Positions 53,753-61,900 of a stretch of DNA of 64,000 bases are shown one piece after another. Position 1 is the stretch's first letter, and each line of letters opens with the position of its first letter. Position numbers and translations under genes: made by a program. This DNA is from Planctomycetota bacterium (GTDB taxonomy: Bacteria; Planctomycetota; MHYJ01; JACQXL01; JACQZI01), in assembly GCA_016207825.1 (NCBI GenBank), contig JACQZI010000012.1:17532-81531 (forward strand). Direction: 5' to 3'. The notes beneath the pieces are model-generated. The model was not told where the DNA came from. It made no database searches and was given only the letters and a program-made list of their open reading frames with translations.

Positions 53753-54784
53753 TTATTTTTTCTCTGTTCCTTTGAGACGCCAGAGGTGTATCGCGCCGTC
53801 GGTGCCGGCTGAAGCGAGGATAGTGCCTGTGGGATTAAAGCATAATGAGTGTAGCCACGCCTGTTCGTGGGCCTGGAAAGGCTGCACTTCCTCACCTGTG
53901 GTGGCATTCCATATCCTTAAAACACCATCCTGGTCTCCGGAAGCAAGGATGTTTCCTTTGGGATGATATTTTACCGTCCTAATCCAACTGGTGTGACCTT
54001 CGATGGTGCGAGTATTTTTCTGGGAGGCGATATCCCATAGTTTTACTTTATTATCAAAGCTTCCCGAGGCAAGCGTTTTTCCGTCCGGAGAGAAATCAAG
54101 CGCAAAGACCAGATGCTCGTGGCCGGAAAGGGTGGCAATTTTGGTGGCGCTGGCGACATCCCATAAAATAATATCAAAATCATGCGCGCCGGAGGCGAGC
54201 GTTTTGCCGTCCGGGCTGAAGGCAATGGAGAAGCACTGCCCTTTATGTCCTTTAAGAACCGTGATTTCTTTTCCGCTGGCCGGGTTCCAGAGCTTGACCG
54301 TCCCGTCATTATTGGCGGCGGCAAGTATCTTGCTGTCCGGGCTGAAGACGACTGCCCAGACAATATCATTCGCCTGAATCGTCCGGATTTCTTTTCCGTT
54401 TGCCGGGTCCCATATTTTTATCATGCCGTCATCGCCGCCGGAGGCGAGCATTTTCCCGTCCGGACTGAAACCAACAGACCATATTTTTTTAGTATGGCCT
54501 TTAAGCGTGACTTTTGCCGTATTTGTGGTAATATCCCAGAGCTTTACCGTAGTATCGTCACTGGCTGAGGCAATGGTTTTGCCGTCCGGGCTGAATGATA
54601 TAGAACGGATAGCTTTTTCATGCCCGGTTAAAGTCCGTATCAGAGCCTCCGCGGTAGGCAATTCCCCGGCGGTTTCTTTCGGTGACTCTTTGTCATCTGG
54701 TGCCGCGGCGCAGGCAAGGGTAATAATAAATAATCCGATAAGGATTAGAACGGAAGCGAATCGTATTTTATAAATGTAAGGCAT
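53753..54784 (-). CDS. Seven-bladed WD40 lipoprotein
   Basis: 343 residues. Signal with lipobox ITLAC. Seven WD40 repeats complete one propeller (TGHEKAIRSISFSPDGKTIAS, then KGHTKKIWSVGFSPDGK and so on to QAHEQAWLHSLCFNPTG). A protein-interaction scaffold at the envelope; no enzyme domain. Planctomycete genomes hold many. It lies six bases downstream of the deoxyhypusine-synthase-like gene. Confidence 0.9.
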   Translation of the reverse strand: MPYIYKIRFASVLILIGLFIITLACAAAPDDKESPKETAGELPTAEALIRTLTGHEKAIRSISFSPDGKTIASASDDTTVKLWDITTNTAKVTLKGHTKKIWSVGFSPDGKMLASGGDDGMIKIWDPANGKEIRTIQANDIVWAVVFSPDSKILAAANNDGTVKLWNPASGKEITVLKGHKGQCFSIAFSPDGKTLASGAHDFDIILWDVASATKIATLSGHEHLVFALDFSPDGKTLASGSFDNKVKLWDIASQKNTRTIEGHTSWIRTVKYHPKGNILASGDQDGVLRIWNATTGEEVQPFQAHEQAWLHSLCFNPTGTILASAGTDGAIHLWRLKGTEKK

Positions 54785-54789
54785 TTGTT

Positions 54790-55779
54790 TTATCCTTTTC
54801 CGCCAAAGGCGGATCCGCCTGTGGCGGACAGTTTTGACAAAATACTCCAGCGTAATAAAGGCAACATGATTTCGTGATGGCCGGTTAGGTTAATTCCATG
54901 GGAAACGGTCCGTCCGGTCACGTTCATTACCGGGCGGTAGTGCTGGATCATATCCAGATTGGCCGTGGTTATTTTATCCAGTTTGTATCCGAGGTTCCGG
55001 GCGACAGAAACGGCTTTTAAGAAAACCTCAGGGAGAATAACCGCCGAACCGATATTAAGCCAGACGCCGTTATTCATGCCGGCAACCAGGGACGCCAAGG
55101 TTTTAAAATCAGAAAGACTCGCAGCGCCCAGATTAGCCCCGGAAACCAATGGATGCATGTGTATTGTATCTGTGCCCAGTGCAACATGAATCGTTAATGG
55201 TATATTGAGTTTAAAAGCTTCTGCCATAATGCTGTATCTTGTATAACGGTTCTTTTCCTTTGAGATTAATTGTCCGCATGTTTTTCCAAGCCCCTGCTGT
55301 TTTTCTATTGACACCTGTCCGGCTTTTACGAAGAAAGCCGCGGTTTCTTTTGCCATGCCGAATTTGCCGCTTTTAATGTTTTCTCCCACATCTTCGGAAG
55401 TCGCACCGATAAGGGATATTTCATAATCGTGGATTGCGCCGGCACCGTTCATGGCGACCGCTTTGATAATGCCTTTTTTCATGAGGTCGATAATAACGGG
55501 TGAAAGTCCGCATTTAATTACATGGGTTCCGACTCCGGCACCTATTAGATATTTCCCTTTATAGGCCCTGGTGATTTCGTCGACCAATTGGCGGAAAAAA
55601 CTGCCTGCCAGTATATCCGGCAAACCGTCGATAAAGCTTTTGAATCCCTTGGGGGGAGTCGTCAGTCGGCAGAATTGTTTCACATTCACCAGGTTTTTAC
55701 GGCTGCGGATTGAGTATGTTTTCAACCGGTTAAAGTCGAGCCCTCCTGCCGGACGGGCAGTTTTCTTTATTGGTTTCAT
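54790..55779 (-). CDS. Deoxyhypusine-synthase-like protein
   Basis: 329 residues from MKPIKKTARPAGG at 55779. Motifs resembling the DHS superfamily: LIGAGVGTHVIKCGLSPVIIDLMKKG, VAMNGAGAIHDYEISLIG, HVALGTDTIHMHP, WLNIGSAVILPEVF. Bacteria usually have no eIF5A substrate, so the reaction is unknown; homospermidine-type chemistry is possible. The C-terminus (ATGGSAFGGKG) is encoded by a TCCGCC/GGCGGA repeat. Co-directional with the WD40 gene. Confidence 0.55.
   Translation of the reverse strand: MKPIKKTARPAGGLDFNRLKTYSIRSRKNLVNVKQFCRLTTPPKGFKSFIDGLPDILAGSFFRQLVDEITRAYKGKYLIGAGVGTHVIKCGLSPVIIDLMKKGIIKAVAMNGAGAIHDYEISLIGATSEDVGENIKSGKFGMAKETAAFFVKAGQVSIEKQQGLGKTCGQLISKEKNRYTRYSIMAEAFKLNIPLTIHVALGTDTIHMHPLVSGANLGAASLSDFKTLASLVAGMNNGVWLNIGSAVILPEVFLKAVSVARNLGYKLDKITTANLDMIQHYRPVMNVTGRTVSHGINLTGHHEIMLPLLRWSILSKLSATGGSAFGGKG
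54799..54828. repeat. Two tandem TCCGCC-N3-GGCGGA hairpins
   Basis: TCCGCC-AAA-GGCGGA at 54799-54813 and TCCGCC-TGT-GGCGGA at 54814-54828. They form the 3' end of the deoxyhypusine-synthase-like gene. Confidence 0.9.
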
Positions 55780-55860
55780 GGTTAGGATTATAAACAAAGA
55801 GAATAATAAATACAAGGAAAATATTATAACTGTATCGGTAAAGCGGCGTTATCAGTTTCT

Positions 55861-55898
55861 TTGACAATCTTCATATTAGGCGTATAATAACGGGCTAT
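55861..55898 (+). promoter_or_regulatory. MFS gene promoter, leaderless-type
   Basis: TTGACA (55861-55866), 16-base spacer, perfect TATAAT (55883-55888); ATG at 55899 after 10 bases. No SD. Confidence 0.7.
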
Positions 55899-57278
55899 AT
55901 GAGCGCAGAGCGGAATGATAAATACAAGAAAAGCCTGAAGTATTCCATTATAGACGGCAGTGCCTATTCTATAATGACCGGATTTGGGGAAACCAATATC
56001 CAGGCATTCGCGATTAATGTCCTTAAAGCTAGCAATCTATTCATAGCTTTTTTAGCGTCTATTCCACAGCTTATCGGGTCTCTTGCGCAATTGTTTTCCG
56101 CGAAGTTATTGGATAAGACGGGGAATCGCAAGAAAATAGTCGTTGCCGCATCATTTTTTCATATGTTTACATGGGTGCCTATTTTTTTATTGCCCTTTAG
56201 TTGGTTTGAATACGGCGCTTTATTGCTTATCATATACGTGGCTGTTTATTTTGCTTATCTTCATCTTACCGTCCCGGCTTGGAACAGTTGGATGGGGGAT
56301 TTGGTCGCCCCGGAAAAGCGCGGTGATTATTTTGGGCAACGTAATCGCCTGGCCTCCGTATTTAATTTTCTTTCCGTATTAGTGGCTGGTGTTATCCTTG
56401 AGTTATGGAAACCGGTAAACGAATGGATCGGATTCGGGTTTATCTTTGGAATAGCATTTATCGCACGAGGTGTTTCGGTATATTACCTGACCAGGATAGA
56501 AGAGCCTGTTTACAAGGCGACTCATAAGGACCGGTTTACCCTGTGGGACTTCGTAAGACGTTCGCCAAAATCCAATTTTGCCAGGTTTGTTTTCTATATT
56601 ACGCTCATTAACTTTTCTCTAATGGTTTCCGGACCGTTTTTCGGCGTCTATATGCTGCGTGAGTTGAACTTCTCCTATGTTCAATTTACGATTGTTAATG
56701 CTACCAACGTTATCACTCTGTTTTTGGTGATGCGTTACTGGGGTCGTTTAGGCGACCGTTTTGGAAACAAGAGAATATTGTCGATGACCGGTTGGCTGAT
56801 TGCTTTTCCGCCGCTTCTATGGCTTTTTTCCTCCAATTTTTACTGGATACTCTTTTGCCAGGTTATGGCCGGGCTCATCTGGAGCGGGTTTAACCTGGCG
56901 TCGGCGAACTATCTGTTTGACGCGGTTTCGCCGGCCAAACGCGCCCGTTGCGTGGCGTACCAGTCTTTGTTTAATAATGTCGGTGTGTTTCTGGGGGCGA
57001 TAACCGGTGGTTTTATTTCTCACTATCTTTCAAGCGAATTAATCGTATTCGGCCGCCATTTTTATTTGATATCAGCATTAATGAATCTGTTCGTCCTATC
57101 GGCTTTAATGAGACTTTTAATCTCGGCGATTTTCCTGCCGCTTATCAAAGAAGTGCGGGAAAAAGTGGAGTTAGTCAGCACCTGGAAGCTTTTCTTCCAT
57201 GTCTTGCATGTTCGTCCGATTATGGGGCCGAGATTCCAGGTTTTTACCGGAGATGAGGACGAAAACACCAGTTCCTGA
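55899..57278 (+). CDS. MFS-type permease
   Basis: 459 residues, about 11-12 helices (for example LFIAFLASIPQLIGSLAQLF, LLLIIYVAVYFAYLHLTVPAW, ILFCQVMAGLIWSGFNLASANY). It has the MFS loop motif GRLGDRFGNKRIL after helix 8 and a DKTGNRKKI loop after helix 2. Substrate unknown; similar to sugar- or drug-type MFS in environmental genomes. Confidence 0.85.
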   Translation: MSAERNDKYKKSLKYSIIDGSAYSIMTGFGETNIQAFAINVLKASNLFIAFLASIPQLIGSLAQLFSAKLLDKTGNRKKIVVAASFFHMFTWVPIFLLPFSWFEYGALLLIIYVAVYFAYLHLTVPAWNSWMGDLVAPEKRGDYFGQRNRLASVFNFLSVLVAGVILELWKPVNEWIGFGFIFGIAFIARGVSVYYLTRIEEPVYKATHKDRFTLWDFVRRSPKSNFARFVFYITLINFSLMVSGPFFGVYMLRELNFSYVQFTIVNATNVITLFLVMRYWGRLGDRFGNKRILSMTGWLIAFPPLLWLFSSNFYWILFCQVMAGLIWSGFNLASANYLFDAVSPAKRARCVAYQSLFNNVGVFLGAITGGFISHYLSSELIVFGRHFYLISALMNLFVLSALMRLLISAIFLPLIKEVREKVELVSTWKLFFHVLHVRPIMGPRFQVFTGDEDENTSS

Positions 57279-57299
57279 ACGCACAAAATATAAATACCT

Positions 57300-57336
57300 T
57301 TGACAAGCGCCGGATTATTTCGTAAACTGGTTAATT
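57300..57336 (+). promoter_or_regulatory. pyrF promoter, leaderless-type
   Basis: TTGACA (57300-57305), 17-base spacer, TAAACT (57323-57328); ATG at 57337 after 8 bases. No SD. Confidence 0.6.
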
Positions 57337-58239
57337 ATGAATAACTTTGCAGATAGATTAACCGAAGCAATTCAGAAGAAAAAATCATGTGTCATCGTTG
57401 GATTGGACCCAAGGCTTGACCTGATTCCTAAAGCGCTTGCCGAAAAATACATTGGCGATAATGCTGATAATAAATCTATCAGCCGTCTGTTACTCCAATT
57501 TAACAAAGCGGTTATTAAAATTATTTCCAAGTATGCGGTTGGTGTAAAACCACAGTCAGCTTTTTATGAAAAGTATGGATGGTGGGGCGTTAAGGCGTTC
57601 TGGGAAACAATGGAATATTCTAGGAAGAAGGGTTTATTAACCATTGCCGATATAAAACGCGGTGATGTGCCTTCAACCTCCGAAGCTTATGCCGAAGCTT
57701 ACCTGGGCAAAAATGCAGATGCAATAGATTCCGTTACCGTGAACCCTTTTTTAGGCGGGGATAGCCTGTTACCGTTTATTAAAGCGGCTAAGGAAAATGG
57801 GAAAGGTTTGTTTGTCCTTGTGAAAACTTCCAATGCCGGCTCCAAAGATTTTCAGGATAAACTGTTGGATGATGGAAAACCGTTATATAATTTCCTGGCA
57901 AGGAAGGTTAGTGACTTGAGTCAGGAGTTAGTTGGAGAAAGCGGATATAGCAGTGTCGGGGCTGTGGTTGGGGCGACCTTCCCGCAGGAAGCCAAAATAT
58001 TGAGGGAGCTGATGCCCAGGCAGTTTTTCCTTGTTCCTGGCTACGGCGCGCAGGGCGCGACCGCGGATGATATTAAAATCTGTTTTAATCGTGATGGATT
58101 AGGTGCGGTAATAAATGCTTCCAGAAGCATTATTCATCCTTCAGGTAGGGGAAAAGAATCTTCCGTGAGTGATTGGAGCGATGCGGTTCGTTCGGCAGTT
58201 CTTGAGATGAAACAATCTATCCGTAAGATAATCAAGTAA
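57337..58239 (+). CDS. pyrF: Orotidine 5'-phosphate decarboxylase (type 2)
   Basis: 300 residues, the longer group 2 form. Catalytic motif LTIADIKRGDVPSTSEAYAEAYLG (Asp-Lys-x-x-Asp), VGLDPRLDLIPKAL at the start, FVLVKTSNAGSKDFQD and VVGATFPQEAK. It makes UMP in pyrimidine synthesis. The next gene starts eight bases later. Confidence 0.95.
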   Translation: MNNFADRLTEAIQKKKSCVIVGLDPRLDLIPKALAEKYIGDNADNKSISRLLLQFNKAVIKIISKYAVGVKPQSAFYEKYGWWGVKAFWETMEYSRKKGLLTIADIKRGDVPSTSEAYAEAYLGKNADAIDSVTVNPFLGGDSLLPFIKAAKENGKGLFVLVKTSNAGSKDFQDKLLDDGKPLYNFLARKVSDLSQELVGESGYSSVGAVVGATFPQEAKILRELMPRQFFLVPGYGAQGATADDIKICFNRDGLGAVINASRSIIHPSGRGKESSVSDWSDAVRSAVLEMKQSIRKIIK

Positions 58240-58247
58240 CAGAATGG

Positions 58248-58982
58248 ATGATTATAAAACCTCAAATTATCATTCGGATCCTAAGCGCCTTTTTTATTGC
58301 CTTTCTTGTTTATCACTCAGCTGTTATTTATCCGCAAGGGGCTAAACCTGATTCCCAAGCGATAATCAAACCGAAATTAGCCGTCGGCCAGTGGGTTTTA
58401 TACGAAATCAGTATCAGCAAGCATTCCGCTTCTGAAATCCGCTCATACCTCTTTAAAATAAACCTGGCAGGGGAAGAGCAAATTGAAGGCGAATCATATT
58501 TCTGGGAAGAAGTTTCGCTTGTGTCGGAAGGGGTATCTATAATATCATTGAAAAAAAACAGTTATGATAAACCGCGTAAGGTCATTTTCAAACGGGCAGG
58601 TTTCCAGGCGTTGGAAATAGAACAGGCTGATATAGAGCGTAAATTGAAAATCAATATAAGCAATATTATACCGGAATTTATTACGCCTTTCAACGGTGTG
58701 AATACTGATGGTAATATTTTGGCTTCAGACGAAAAGGTCAAATATACGGTTCCGGCAAACAGCAAGAAAATAATATGCCGGGAGTTTACGAGCAGCGATA
58801 AGGGTAAAAACCGTCAGGTTATTTCACTGGTTTCGGAAGATATTCCTATAACCGGTTTGGCTCAATCAACATGCGTGGGAAGGGGTTCTATTATTACAAT
58901 CAAGCTGGTGAATTTCGGCCATAAAGGGGCAAAATCGGTTATCGATAGTAAGGTTTTGAAATTCGGTGAAATAAACAAATAA
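58248..58982 (+). CDS. Secreted hypothetical protein
   Basis: 244 residues. Signal-type helix IIIRILSAFFIAFLVYHSAVIYPQG, then a beta-rich body (LAVGQWVLYEISISKH, FFKINLAGEEQIEGESYFWEEV-like). I recognise no family. It ends two bases before the giant gene's ATG, so the two are probably coupled. Confidence 0.75.
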   Translation: MIIKPQIIIRILSAFFIAFLVYHSAVIYPQGAKPDSQAIIKPKLAVGQWVLYEISISKHSASEIRSYLFKINLAGEEQIEGESYFWEEVSLVSEGVSIISLKKNSYDKPRKVIFKRAGFQALEIEQADIERKLKINISNIIPEFITPFNGVNTDGNILASDEKVKYTVPANSKKIICREFTSSDKGKNRQVISLVSEDIPITGLAQSTCVGRGSIITIKLVNFGHKGAKSVIDSKVLKFGEINK

Positions 58983-58984
58983 TA

Positions 58985-61900
58985 ATGAAAACCGGAAGAT
59001 ATTTTAATGGGTTGCTTACCGGCGCGTGCCTTTGGCTGGTATGCATGATGTTTATCGTTCCGGCGGTTGCCGGTTCTCCTGATTTGATTGAAATTATTTA
59101 TAATTGGATTAAACCGGATTCACCTGCTATTGAGAAACTTCATAATGCATGCCTTGATTCTTTCGGGGATAAATGGGGGAATTATTATTTTTCCGAACTG
59201 CAATACTACCGCAAGGCGCAGACTGTAATTAATACCTTGTATAATGACATAGCAGGCGGTTATGCCGGATTAGATTATGATCAACTCGGGGAACAAATTA
59301 ACGAGATTACTCCTAATCATTACGTCAACGGAAAGATTGTTGTATCTGAATATTTTCAACCTTCTGATTACCCTGATTATAATGTTACATATCATCAAGA
59401 TACTCCCCAGGGCATTATACAAATAAGCCAAGGGAAGCTTGGCACTATCGGAGAGACCGTGGTTGGTATAACAGATGTTAAATATGTAAAGAATGAGGAA
59501 TTACTTTTAAACCAGCCGGGTAAAATCCCTTCTTCCATGACATACATCGCGCAAGGCGCCGGTTATATCGTGAAAACGGCGTTGTTTCTCGGAGCAGGGA
59601 TTAGCTTGGCTTCTTTTATTACCAGCCGGGAAATAGAGGAGGAAGTAAATAAGCCTCCGGTGGCAGGTTTTGTCATTTCCCCGACCGGAGGGACACTGCA
59701 AACTATTTATGAGGTAAATGCAGAAAGTTCTTATGATGAGGAAGATGATGCCCTGGACCTTTTGCTTCAATACCGCTGGGATTGGGAAAATGACGGTGTG
59801 TGGGATACCGGTTGGGCAACTGTTATAACCGCTACGCACCAGTATGCATTCGGCGGTGATAAAACAATCAAGATGGAAGTGATGGATAGCAAAGGAGCTG
59901 TTTCCAATACGACCAGGCTTCTCGGTGTGATAAGCGCGCCGGTCGCTATTTTCGTGATTACGCCTACCGCCGGTGTCTTTAGCACGGAATTTTATGTGAA
60001 TGCGGAGGATTCTTATGACGTAGAAGATGATTTCAACGGTATTCCGCTTCACTATCGTTGGGATTGGGAAAGTGACGGTGTTTTTGATATTGATTGGACA
60101 ACGGTGGCTACGGCAACACATCAATACGCAAGTACCGGTAATCAAGTAATTAGATTAGAAGTAATAGATAGTATTTCTAATGTCTCATCAGCCACTAAAA
60201 TAGTTTCAATCGGGGCTGTTTTGGGTGATACTCCATGGCCTAAGTTTCGGCATAATCTTAGACAAACCGGTCAGGTGCCGGTAGTTGGGAAAAACGTAAG
60301 CACGGAAAAATGGTTTAAGTCGTTTACCATGGGGGTTAATGGTTCTCCTTCTATTGGAGGAAAGCCTTTAGAGGAAAAAACTATTTATATCGGATGTGAT
60401 GACCGCAGGCTTTATGCAATGCGTGATTATAACGGAACTGTTAAATGGAGCTATCTGGTTAGTAATATTATTCGCTCTGCACCGGCTATAGATGATGAAG
60501 GCACCATATATTTTGGATGCAATGACGGGAAACTTTACGCTATAGTAGATAATATTAATAATGCTTCTGCCAAAGCGGGATGGCCGTTTGCAACCGGAGG
60601 ACCGATAGTTTCATCCCCCACTATTAGTAATGACGGAACTATTTATGTCGGTTCTGATGACAGAAATCTTTATGCCATTACTTCGGGAGGAACACTTAGA
60701 TGGGCTTTTCCTACAGGCGGTGAAGTTAAGGGTTCACCGGCTGTCGGCGATGACGGAACCATCTATGCATGTTCTTTTAATGGCCGTTTATACGCGGTAA
60801 ATCCTGATGGTACGGAAAAATGGATGTATCCTACGCCTTCCGGCGACCCTGTTTATTCATCGCCCGCCATTGCTTCAGATGGAACAATATATTTTGGAAG
60901 CATAGATGGATATTTATATGCAATTAATACTGCCGGTAATCTTAAATGGAGGTTTGATACGCAGGGAAGTATTTATTCCTCCCCGGCAATCGGTCCTCTT
61001 GGAACTATATATATTGGAACGACTGCGGCTGGTGCAATAGACCCTGTGATTTATGGTATTACTGATACCGGTGGGGCACCGGTTGAGGCAATAAGTTTAC
61101 CAGTCGGATCTGCGACCGTAGTTCGTTCGGCGCTTGCTGTGGATAGCCATAGCAATGTGTTTTTTTCATGTGATGATGGAAAGGTCTATATGGCTATGGG
61201 ACCAGATGGGTTTTGGTCGTATACAATGGCGCCTCCCGGAACAATGGAGTTCATATCTTCTCCTGCAATCGGTTCAAATGGGATGATATATATCGGTGGT
61301 TGTGCCCAAAATAAAGTCGTTGCTATAGGAGCCGACCCTCTTGACCCGGCAGATATCCAGATAACCAAGAAGGCGAATAAGCAAAAGGCCATGGTTGGTG
61401 ATGTCGTGACATATAAGATAACCTTAACCAATAATGGAGTTGACCCTACTGATATCAATAACCCCACCCAGTTAATCGACCGCATCCCGCCCGGCTTTAA
61501 ATATATAAAGGGTTCCAGCATTTTAATAGACGGCGCTGGTAATATCACCCGGACCGACCCAACCGGATTTGATACAAATACACTAACATATGATGCCGGC
61601 TGGTTTGGGACAACCGCAACGGCGACCACAAAGGTAGTGTCTTATCAATTGGTCGTGGGAAGCGGTGTAGCCTTTGGCAAATACGAAAACCGCGCCTATG
61701 CCCGGTTCTGGTATAACAAGCCCCCGGTTACCGAAGGCACGTCGAATATCGCCCGCGAGGAAGTCCTGGTCGTGCCAGACCCGATATTCGATTTGGGCAC
61801 GATTATCGGCAAGGTGTTTGAAGATACCAATGGCAACGGCATCCAGGATGAAGGGGAAGTTGGTGTCGGCCAGGCCAAGATAATAATGGAAGACGGCACG

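Noticed and set aside
59507-60145. 212-residue minus-strand ORF
   Set aside because: It is antisense to the giant PKD/propeller gene, whose frame is open throughout with clear domains.
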